Below the pieces are notes generated by a model, which saw only the letters and a program-made list of their open reading frames with translations, was not told the DNA's origin and made no database searches. Shown here piece by piece: positions 23,001-35,000 of a stretch of 64,000 bases of DNA; within the stretch, counting starts at the first letter, position 1, and the number at the start of each line of letters is the position of its first letter. The stretch lies in assembly GCA_016169945.1 (NCBI GenBank), contig JADLSH010000367.1, positions 806,001 through 870,000 of the forward strand, written 5' to 3'. The stretch comes from Trachythela sp. YZ-2020 (taxonomy: Eukaryota > Cnidaria > Anthozoa > Malacalcyonacea > Clavulariidae). The position numbers and the translations under genes are program-made.

Positions 23001-26000
23001 TTCTTTACTAAACACAGATAATTTGAAAACAATTTACAAAACAATTGCGATTTCCGGATACTTCCACCTGACAGTTCCAAGTTTCGTATTGCGTGATCAA
23101 ACACGTGAAGAGGAAGAACGTTGCTATAAAAGGTGGCCACACATATTTTTAAATATAGATCACATCACGCTTTTCATAACCATTGTCCATTTTCCCTTAT
23201 ATCAGCTTCTTGGTTGATATTTTGTTCGTTTTCTCTTATTTTATAATACTTTCTGAGAATTCTTCTACAAACGCTTGTAAACTTAACACCACATGCCTTA
23301 AAAACTCAGATGATAACCAGACCTGGTCTGGCAAATACTCGTACCTTCTACTGGTGGTTCTTTAAAGACTTGTTGTGATATTCTCCAAGAGCGCACAGTG
23401 AAATCATCACTACCACTAAACAACACATCAGGATCCATTAAACTCCAAGCCACAGTAATTACACGCCCACTGTGACCTCTGTAATTCACCAAGGGTTCTC
23501 CTCTTACAACATCCCATACCTATATAAGAACACATACCAGAACCTCGCTTAGAATATCGTCAAATCAGCTTGGTAAGAAAAGATAAGAAGAAATACATAT
23601 TTACGGTAAATACCATCGTTTGCGTCTAAGGGTGAACAGTCGCAGTTAAAACGATCGTCCATTCTCACGTAAAACTTCATTGTCTGTTTCAATTAACTCA
23701 GCCAATCAGTCTGAGACTAATTAAAAGCTAATCAGATTGGCTAATCAGATTTAAACATGTCAAAGGTTCGTGACATGAAAGCCACGTCAGCATTGGGTAA
23801 GATCTTATCTGCGATTGTTGACCCTTAGATGCAACTGACGATAAATCCATCAATAACAATTTGACAGTGACTTTAGGTGGCGGCTCCACAGGAATGCAGG
23901 GGTATATCCCGCTCTTTCTCTCCCCTCTTCTCTCGCACAATTCCAGTTTTATGATGTGTTTAAATATTACTGACTGTAGTTAATCAAGATAATGTGTGAA
24001 GATAGCTGAAGACAATATGAAAATATCTAAATTTTATGATAATTCTACTATAAAACTTTGTTTAGCACAGTAATATCTTCGACCGGGTTATGGCAGTTGA
24101 GGAAAATGTAATACAAATTCGCTGTTGCTAACATTCATCGACTCTCATGCTTGTTAGGTCCTGGCCTACATGGCAGAAGGTCTAGAATTTATGCAGGCTT
24201 TTTTAATCCAAACTTACATGCATATTATAGCAACTTGAGAGTGTACAACAATTAAGGGATTTTAGGGATTTAATAGTGATTTTACGCAACATTCTGGTTA
24301 GGCGCACTATCTTTGAAAGTGGTCTCAAGTCATTTTGCACGCAATTGTAGAAATACATTCCAACCCCTTTCTAGCCAAACTTGAAACCAAACAACGAAAG
24401 TTCCAAAACATTGTTTCAGTATGAACGATTGTTAATTAGCAAACCGCTGACCAAATGTTGCGGCGAGATCAGTGGTAGCTAAGGTAACAATGTCTGATAA
24501 ACTTTTGTTTAAAATTCAACCTTCGACGTTTCGTAAACGACGTTTCGACGACGCTTGTCCATAAAACAAAAACGCATACAACCAAAAAACGACGTTTCGA
24601 CGCTTGATGTAATAAAACAGGTGTACATAAAATGCCTCAGGTTTTAGTATTTACATAAGATGGATTTACTGCAAAATAGCCAACTGTTTGCCTTCTAGAA
24701 TCCCTTAAGCTGGCAACACCAATGAAAAGGAGCCAAAAGTCTTGGCAGAGCGGGGAAAATGCCCAGAATTTGTTGCTTTCCATCCTTTTTGTCCCAAAAC
24801 AGCAAATTCAGTGCATTTTCCTTTTCATGCTCGGGCTTCTGCCTCATTTTCATTATTTTTTACATCAAACGAAATCTCGATTTTGTGGACAACAAAAATA
24901 ATCAGTAGATAGCTAAAAGTTTTGAAATACTTTTAACCAAATTTCCATAATTCGGACAAGTCACAATATTGAAGTTATTCTAGAAGGTAAATTGTTAATT
25001 ATTCTGATTAGTCAAATACCAATGGATTGACATAATTATGTTAATTATTCAAGCCAGTGCAAAAATTTGAACCTTTGATTAAAGTGAACAAAGACAAACA
25101 AAGACAGGGGCATTTTTTTGGCACACCCTGTATTTCACGATTTTCTAAAAAATGAAACGACTTTCCCATATTTTTATAATCTCGCTGATTCTTCTATTTT
25201 CGAAATCGTTCTACACAATACCAGATCTAAACTTGACTCAACTCTATCTAAAACCACTGAGTGGGTAAGGAGGAACCATATGGAACTAAATGGTAAAAAA
25301 ACAAAAGAAATAAGAATCACTTTCTCAGACACGAATTTTGACCTGCGTAACCAGTTAATGATCAACAAGGAACTTGTTAGAGTTGTTAATAGAGTTGTTA
25401 ATGAGCACATTAACGAAATATGTTCTAAAGCATGTAAACGTCTGTACTTTCTAAGAGTCCTAAAACGATCAGGTTTTAAAGTTCCTGATCTAGTGAAAGT
25501 CTATTGTTCCCACATCTGGCCTGTACTGGAGTACTCCTGTGAGTGCTGTCCGGTATGGCACTACAGTATTCCTGAATACCTTTGCGACAAAGTTGAAACA
25601 GTACAAAAACGAGCTCTTCGTATTATTTGCCAGGACTCGTCTTATATACAGGAAATATGGAAATTATATAAACTACAGGTTTGAAGACTCTGAAAGATCG
25701 AAGAGAACTTTTATGCTCCAAATATTTTAAGCGTATAAATAATCTACTAACCGTCTTTTTAAACTATTACCATCTAGAAGTGATCATCAATACAATTTAC
25801 GAAATGATCGCCTTCCATCTATTAAAACTAAGACTGAACGTTTTAGAAATATAAGACTGAACGTTTTAGAAATATAAGACTGAACGTTTTAGAAATATAA
25901 GACTGAACGTTTTAGTTTTACACCGTATGCAATTAGAACATATTCATAGACTAAATATTATATACTGTAAATATTTTTAACATAGCATTCTATCCAAATT

Positions 26001-29000
26001 TTTCCAGGAATTCACAAAAACGTTCTACCTGTACAGTTCCATCATACGAAGAGGAGGCCAGTTTTGAAGATGAATGCGGACTCCACACGACATTAGTCAC
26101 ACGACCATTGTGTCCTGTCAACCAACGGTAACTGCATGTGATAACTTCCTGATCAACTCCTAATAAGTACAAATGAAAGCCTAATCGTTGCGGCAGTAAA
26201 AACCAACTTAGAGACCCCAAGGATAGTGCAAAGTTTCGACATCGAAGTTGCTGTTATTGAAAACAAATAATATACGGCGGTTGACTAGTTGTGTAAAACT
26301 ACCTGAAAAATATAATAAGAACTTCGACGTTTCGAGCGAAGGCCCTTCGTCTGGAAGTTAGTAGGCGTCTGGAAGTTAGTAACTTCCAGACGAAGGGCCT
26401 TCGCTCGAAACGTCGAAGTTCTCATTGTATTTTTCAGGTAGTTTTACACAACAGTCAACCGCCATATATTTTACATACTTCACTTCATTTCTATTTGGGG
26501 CCCTTTCATCTAGGGGGCTGGCCGGCCCTGCTGTTATAACAAAGATATAACATGATATTTTGTTATGATGTTATAACATGCTTATATTATATGTCACAAC
26601 ATAGAGTTACGAGTCTCAAAGACTAAAATGTGAAGGTTTCACAATTGTTTTAGTATTTGCTTTGGTTGCTCCCATGGGCTATAGGCCCTCACCTTTTATA
26701 CACAGTTGTTTCAGAAGCAATATAAAAGATCATACACTTATTGACCTTAACGAAATATATTCATTGCATTTATTCCTTTAAAAGCCTCTACGGAGGAGAG
26801 AGGGGAAAAGTTACAACTCTTCAATTACGCTATTAAATTATACAATTAGGCCACGCTTTTTTTATTTCTTGGATTACGGATTTTGCTCACCAATATTAAA
26901 GGGCGGGAACCCAAAAAGGAAAAAAAAATTGTCCAATATCTACACATAGACTAATACCACAGTGACATGTACGTCCAAAGTCAAAGAGTATATGATTATA
27001 AAACAAATACTGTAAATACTGTAAAACAATTCAACAGGTATAATATTATATGCAGCATTAAAATGAATTCGAAACTCATCAATGTATTAAAATCTACTAT
27101 AATACTTATCGAAACGATATCGCTAATGGTTTCGCACACCTTGTAAACGTTTTCGGTCTTAGAATTTTTGCATCTTTTTCAATGTCACAGCGAAGTATAA
27201 AACATGTTTCACGCACACGGTCACGTTTTGTGGCCATGCGTGACATACGGCGTGTTGAAGGTTTAGCCTGCAAGTCAGCCTGACTTTATTCCCGCACGTT
27301 CTTCTTCATTTATATTTTTTGGGCGTTTTGCTTGGAAAAAAACACTAATATTTTCTAAAATATGGTCGGATGAGAAAAAAACGGCATTTTTTTTTTCTTC
27401 TGGTTTTTAAAAATAGGTCAGGAAATCCGTAATCCAACAAATAAAAAAAGCGTGGCCTTATGCAAATACGCATGAGCAGATACATGTACGCTTAGCGTAC
27501 CTATTTTTAGGGTATATTTTTACTTGTTTATTAAAGTTTTCAGTTTACATTTATAATTATGTTATATTTGTACAACGTATCTCGGTATAGGTATTTTGTC
27601 ATTCATTAACGGGAGCACAGTCTGTATATATGGCTACTCAGTTCTTAAGCATTGTATTTAAACCTTCCAGTAATTATAATTATAATAATAGTGGTCAAAG
27701 ATAAATCGACTTCAGGACTTTAATTGCTTTGTTCCTCAGCAAAGACTTCGTCCAATTGATGCTCAAATTTGCGATGATAAATGTTATTGACCATGTAAAA
27801 TATATCTCGTTTTTAACAGGGTCGTTGCTCAACAATACTGCATGCGACAAAATATGAGGTAGCAAAAAAAAGGCAAAACAAACGACGACAAGAAAGCAGG
27901 ATTTTGCATGTTTAATTTCGCTCAGAATTTTGTTTCTCAAATTTTGATTAGCTTAGCTCGCATTGCTATTAGGCAAACTTTGCGATGTAGCCAGCCTTCT
28001 TATCACAAGATATATTCTTGTGTATGAAAATCCAGCGAAGAGGAAAAATGAACTTAGCAATCCTCTCACAAACATAAACATTATTTCCTCAATGTAAAAT
28101 GACGAGGCGATAACTAATATTATCAGCAGGCCGCTTCCATATAGACCTAATGTTAAAATTCTCTTCTTTGTTACTTGCGTTTGGTAGGAATAAGGATGCA
28201 GTACGCCAATGTATCTCTCCATGGTCATAGCAGATAGTGATATGATGGATAGTCCGGAAGGCAGGAACGCTACTTCGCGAACAAAAATGGACACAAGGCA
28301 GCTTCTTGTTTTCAGAAACGGAAAAGGTATGTAGTAGATGATCAGAGGTATACCAAAAATAGCAACACCTAAATCGATTAGGGATTGGACTTGAATTAGG
28401 AAGGAGCAAATTTTACTTTTTAGTTGAGGAGATTTTCTTATTGTGACTACTGCATGAAATTGCGTTCAATAATATTGTAGAAAATACAAGAAGACAATTT
28501 ACAACAATCTGTGCAAGCTGGCTGTTCATATACGCCTTGGAAGGAAGTTTTCTTATAACCAGATACGATTGAGCAAGACTTCACATGTTGTGAGATAGAT
28601 ATCCTTCTCAGTGCTGTGATTCATTTTCGATATATCTTCCACAAATAGAATCGTTTGGAATGGTTCTTGGTTTCGGAGGTGATACTTTCAAATAAATGGT
28701 CCTATATATTGGTCTAAAAAGGTTTCTTAATTGAAACTTTCAATTAAAATGTCTTATACTGGATCTCATGAACTTAAAGACCGAAGCTGAATTGACCTTC
28801 TAATAAGTCAATAGTAATTAAGTACTAATTAAGTAATTGAGTAACTTTAATGTCGTCATGATTATGAACTGAAGTTTTAACTAGGACTTTTAACTATAGA
28901 TACGATTATATTTTTTATATTCTACTTGGTGTATATACAGCCTAACTAAGATTTCAAATTAAAGTGCTCTATATTGGATTTCATGAAAAGATCGAAGCCC

Positions 29001-32000
29001 ATAATTGCTAATCTATAATAAAAAGCTTTAAGGTGGCTTACCATAAGTTCAAGATTTTTCTCGGCATATCGTTCGATAGGATTAATAGTAAATGGTGTTG
29101 GTAGATGGAATACTCGAACGGAAATATATATATACATTTTTGTAGACCTAGCCAGGAGCAGTTGCAAAAAACGCAACCTAGGCCCTATGGCAGGAATTGA
29201 ACCTGCGGCCCTGCGATTCCGGTGCAGCGCTCTAACCAACTGAGCTACAGAGTCCAGTTGCTGAGCGTCAACCGCAAGTTCGGTATATAGGATGGGAGTG
29301 ATGCCAGTATATGGTGTAAGGGTAAATTCAAGATTTTTCTCGGCATCTCGTTCGATAGGTTTAATAGTAAATGGTGTTATGGAATACTCGAACGGAAATA
29401 TATATACATTTTTGTAGACCAAGCCAGGAGCAGTTGCGAAAAATGCAACTTAGGCCCTCTGGCACGAATTGAACCTGCGGCCCTACGATTCCGTTGCAGC
29501 GCTCTAACCAACTGAGCTACAGAGTCCAGTATATAGGACGGGAGTGGCATCGGTATCGAAAAATTGATCTTCCTCTTGTGAGCAAATTTATTTAATCACA
29601 TGAAACTACTAACCAAAGAAGCTCTTAATGCTGCATGTAATAACAGCCGATTGAAAATCTATTTTCATAAATCATTTGTTGCACTTTCCATCTTTTAAAG
29701 AGAACAAAAACGATATTGAATATGTGAAAGTCAATTTCAGTAAAACCTGTTTTTATAAAAGTCTATTCGAACGTCGTTAGTTGTTTCTTTTAAAATAATT
29801 TTGCCTGCCATTATTAAAATACGACTGAAAAATATGCATGCAAGAAGCTCAGATATACAATAAATATGGGGATAAACAACAGGAAATTTCATAACTATAT
29901 ATAACGAAATTGATCAAATAAGAGATTTTCATAGATGTAATATATATTTTCGAAACCCTTAATGCCACGTAGGCATATATGTATGATAAGAATACAAAAC
30001 AACACAGTGAACACATGAAAGAGAAGAGTATTGAATAAAAAATATTACATTACTCTACACATTAGAATTAATGTGACTAATGTCGCTTTGACGTTTTCCA
30101 TGCTCTGTTCTGGTTTGTCTATAACAAAATTATGCTACTTAAATTGCTTTTTCGCTGGTTATAATTTTTCTTCATAACTCGCCGGAGAATGGAAGAAATG
30201 GTTTCTTAAAGATCGTAGAATTTCAAAATTTCTCGGAGGAGCATGTCCCGGACCCCCTAGCATTCTTGCGTTTTATTATCCGCTCCAGAGTCAACATCCT
30301 GTGAGTAAGCTACGCTACTGTATATTGTTCTTTTCTTCCAAAGATTTTCCTACTATTCAAGTTTAAGGCTTATTATTCAAACATAAGCGATTTAATTCAG
30401 ACTATAGATTACCAACATTTAATATACCTTTCGAATTTCCCTTGTATTTAATTCGTGCTCATCTATTAGTCTGGTTAAGAACTATTGGTTCCGTATAAAT
30501 TGCAAGAAGCACGTACTTATTTGAATAGTACTGAGTGAGTAGCTAAATAGAATAGTTGTAATACAATACGATGAAAACGTATTCTACTCAATAATCCAAC
30601 TAGGACTCATGACTGTATAGACCAGATATATAATTGGTCCTGTGTCTATGACATAGGCGGATTTTCAGATTTTGCTCTGGGGGGGGGGTGCCGGAAATTT
30701 AGGGGGGGTGCCAAAAATTTAGGGGGGGAGGTGAGCGACAGGGTGCGTAGCGCCGCCGAGCAAGCTGCAGCAGGGGTCTGGGGGCACAGTTGCCAATGGG
30801 GGTAAGGGGGCGAAGTCCCCAGAAAATTTTGAGATTTTTGGTCTTATTTAGTTCAAAATCCTTGTTTTTAGTCTTACTTAGTTCAAAATCTTTATTTCAA
30901 TCACACTACTGTCATTTATCTCAATGAGCATCCGCCTATGGTCTATGACTACAGGAGACTGGTCAATTGGTGTTTCATGTAGTGATATTTTAACAGAAAA
31001 GTCAGAAAGGTATGAATGCGCGTTACTTACTTATTACAGTCCAGTATGCTTATGTTAGAACCAAGCATAATAGCATATTAATAAAGTGCACGCTTCGTAC
31101 GATACTGCAATACTCGTGTTAAAGTATTTTACGATAAAATTTTAGAAGAATCATACTAGTATATGGTAGAAAAGTCTTTTAAAAACTATCCATTAGCAAT
31201 TTACAACACTCAGTTAACTAGCGCATCAACAGAAACCATACTAACAGAAGCCCTTAAAAATACTCAGACAATCAGTAACATTGAAACACTCCCCCATGTT
31301 ATATCCTTGTCAAAGATATACATGTTACTCTAACGTTCTATATAACTGTAAAGATAATAAGAAGTTCAGATGTCATAGTTTCATAGTGTTCGTTTAATCT
31401 TCCTCACTTGCAATTCGTCGAATTCGCTCCCTTGCCGCGGCAGCCGCTCTCGCACGTCTCGGGTGGTATTCCGGGGCATTTGGGTTAAGGGGTTGGTGTG
31501 GTTCGCGATCACAAGACAACTCTAGAGGGTATAAGTGCTGAACTGCACGTTCGATTGTACCCTTTCCGGTCTTCAGTACAGCTCCCCGTGTGACGTTGTC
31601 TCTCCCCGTTATCAGGCGGGTTACAACGGCTAGTTTCCAGCTGTTCCGTGGTTGATTCTCATCTTGCACAATAACTACTTCCCCAACCTTTGGATGTGAC
31701 GAACCTTTCTTTCCCGTTTGGCGATGTTGTTCACGGAGGCTTCTTACATATTCGCGACTCCATCTGTTCCACATAGCTAATTTACACCTCTTGAGGAACT
31801 TAACTTGGCACGTCTCTTCAAGTCCTTTTCTTCAACATGGTGTGTCTCCAATTCTGGTAGTTCGCAGGGATTAATCTGAAGCATTGAATTTGGTGTTAGC
31901 ACTGGTTTCAGGATGTCTTCTTCTATATGTATGTGAGCGGACGATTGTTCAAGGCTACTTCTACGTCCAGAACTACTTCTTCTAGTTCTGACCATTTGAG

Positions 32001-35000
32001 TGTACCATTCCCGATAGTCTTGTAGCAGGCTCTCTTGAACAAGCCGATAAGTCGTTCGAACTGGCCTCCCCACCAAGGAGCACGACTTAGATTAAAACGC
32101 CACTTGATCTCCATTCTCGCAAGATAGTCATCAAACTGCTCATCTTTTCTCACCTTCTGTAACCACTTCGCTGCAGCCTTGAATGTTGTCCCATTGTCTG
32201 AGTAGACCAACTCTGGTCTCCCCCTTCTCGCGATAAACTTCTTAAAACACATGATGAAATCCTCCGTCTCTAAAGATCTCACTAATTCCAGATGCACGGC
32301 TCTCGTTAAGCTACATGCGAAAAGTGCGAGATAAGTTTTCTTCTCTTCCTTGCCTTTGACTTGGTACTTAACTGGGCCGGCAAAGTCTACTCCTAACACT
32401 TGAAAGGGTGTATTTCATTGGGTTCGCGTGCTCGGAGGTTTTCCAGGTGGTGGCGCTTCGAATGCTTTCGTCTGGAATCTTTTACATCCATGGCACTTTG
32501 ATCTTGTCTTTTTGACCAGCCGATGCAGTCGAGGGGGACCCAATATTTTTCTCGTATTTTCGCCATTCTCATTCCAACGCCACCATGAAGGGTTGAAATG
32601 TGCGCTTGGTGGACTAAGGACAATGTGAATGGGTGATTGTCAGGCAGGTAAATTGGATATTCTCCGTCCATTCGCCCACGGTCGTATTCTAGGATTTCTT
32701 GGTCATTCGGTTGAAGGTTTAGATGAAGTTGATCAGCTTCAAACCGGGCATCCTGTCTCGCTGTGAGTTTGGCACGCTTTATCCACCACGATTTCACTCG
32801 ATCAATCTCTTCCGTGTCGAGTGGACCACTCTCTCTCTCACCGAGCTTGTTTCTGCAGTTATCAATGAAGCGTTGTATCCAGGCTCCGATGCGTAGGACT
32901 TTAGGTAGGCTATATTTGTCGAGCAACCCGTCGAACTCGTCATTCTCAACCGACGCTACCGCGAGAATTTACATACATACATACATACATTATTCAGCAC
33001 ACTCCCGTTGGGGCTTTTCAGTGACCGATTACATCAAGTGTCTCGCTTACCTATATTATGTACGTCGCCTACATTATCTATTTTTACAAAAAATTGTGAT
33101 ATTACTTTCCTAATCTGTGTATCCTAACCCATCCAGTCAACTTTCCCTGTGGGAGGAAACCGGAGTGCCCGGAGAAAACCCACGACTTTCGGCAGAGCGT
33201 TGACTTACTCTTTTCACATGAGTGTGATGAGTAAAGTCCTCAGCGAGAATCGAACTCAAGACTCAGAGGTGAAAGGCGCTTGCTCTGACGACGGCGCCAC
33301 CGAAGCCCCCATTTCTTGTTTCACTTTGGCCTCAGCTCTAACGTTACATCCGATGGCCATTCGGAACGGTTTCTCAGCCACGTTGGGCCCTCTTTCCACA
33401 GTTGATTATTTGCGACGCTTCCGCCTCGACTTCCCAGATCTGCAGGATTTTGTGATGTTGGTACGTGAAGCCAGGTTACTTGATCATGCTGCTGAATCTT
33501 TTGCACGCGGTTTGCGACGAACTGACGATAATCTCCCTTACCCTTAATCCAATAGAGTGCTACAGTCGAATCGAGCCAGCAGTGGATCTCCAACTGGTAA
33601 TTGTTGAGTGCTCTTTCCACGTTCGATGCGAGATTCACCGCCATATGACCAGCTACTAATTCTGAACGCGGGATGATAAGGTTGCGTTTGGCAATGCGAG
33701 ACTTGGCACAAACAAGTCCTTGTGTTACTTCATCAGCTTGACGGACGACGGCGTATACCGTTGCACTCACCACCTGTGAGCTTGCATCTCCAAAACTGTG
33801 CAGTTCGATCTCAGCGATGGGAACTCGGTAATGTGTAAGTGGATGAGGCAATGTTTCTCCAATCCTTCCACCGTTTCAAGAGGGGTTCTGGTAATTGTGC
33901 ATCCCACGATATTTTAGCGTCACAAATGTCCCAATAGAGAAACGTGGCGGTAAACATGGTGGGTGATACGAGACCCAGTGGATCATACACTTCGGCGATT
34001 TCGGAAAGGACTTCTCTCTTTGTTGTACAATCTTTCACGTTAAATACTACGCTGAAGGTGTCACTTTCTCTATTCCATGGCAATCCTAGAAGTTTCCCTT
34101 CGACTTGTTCTCCCCGTCCGAGCTGCTGTTTGGCGTAGCTTACGCCTTCAGACTCAGGCGATGATCCACTGTCTCCTTCCAGTTCCTTCGCATTGGAGTG
34201 CCATTTATGAATAGAGAATGTCGCATCTTCGAAAACTGCTGTTGCCATGACTTTCTTTTCTCCAGTTTCTTCCACTGTAATACCACCAGTCATTAGATCA
34301 TCAACATACAGATCATCACGTAATTCGTTCACGACCTCAGGATACCGATCTTCCCAGGAATCCAGATGTTGGTGAAGAACTCCAGCTAGAAGAAATGGAG
34401 ACGATGTAAGGCCAAATAACGCTCTTGTAAACCGGTAGATTTTGATCTCATCGCTATTTGGCTCCTTCCAATGAAAGCGCAAGGAGTCCCTCTCTTCCTG
34501 TTTGATTCTAATTTGCAAGAATGCTTTCACGAGGTCACCAGTGAGAAGAACCGGGTGGAATCTTGATTTGACCAGAATGTCCCAAAGCTGATTTTGAAGG
34601 GATGGTCCCGGGTGCAGGCAGTCATTTAACGAAGGTTAGGCTTGTTTGATACCACGCAACTTCATCTCTCTCTAATTGCTCTTTTAATTCCTTGTAGACT
34701 GCTTGTTGGTCGTTTTCATGTGTGTCTGCAAGTCCGAGTATATCAAGGGCACAGAGTTGCTCGTAGTCATTGGAGGTTGATTGGGTAAAAAGCACTGGAC
34801 CATGTTTTGACAGCTGCATATTCGCTAGCACCAAGCACTACATGAACTGGAATCTGATTTCGGTTTTGTGGATCAACGTTGACTTTCACTTCCTCGAGGT
34901 GGGTGTACTTCTCACAAAGTCCCTTGAAGTTGGGATTGTTTATCATCATAAGTTGTGGTTTGTGGACTTTAGATAGCTCAATCTCCATGTTGAAATTACC

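Larger units (their letters stand above)
29048..29558 (-). repeat. Two tandem units with tRNA-like heads (SINE-type)
   Basis: TTCAAGATTTTTCTCGGCAT begins units at 29048 and 29337, giving a 289-bp period. Each unit has TACTCGAACGGAAATATATA, a TTTTTGTAGACC stretch and a tRNA-like block. The second unit ends early and lacks about 25 bp after the tRNA block. Confidence 0.85.

Noticed and set aside
25083..25132. Second mariner element
   Set aside because: Only one end (GGCACACCCTGTA) is seen; no partner TIR or transposase lies nearby.
28089..28409. 106-residue minus-strand frame
   Set aside because: An out-of-frame shadow of the GPCR pseudogene.
28946..29422. 158-residue minus-strand frame through the tRNA-like repeats
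   Set aside because: It is a translation of two tandem SINE units; the tRNA arms explain the conservation and no protein family is visible.
29181..29527. Functional tRNA genes
   Set aside because: The A and B boxes are present, but the anticodon arm is mismatched, T33 is missing and the blocks sit in a repeated SINE unit.
33149..33547. 132-residue plus-strand frame
   Set aside because: A shadow across the SINE and the antisense of BEL RNase H.
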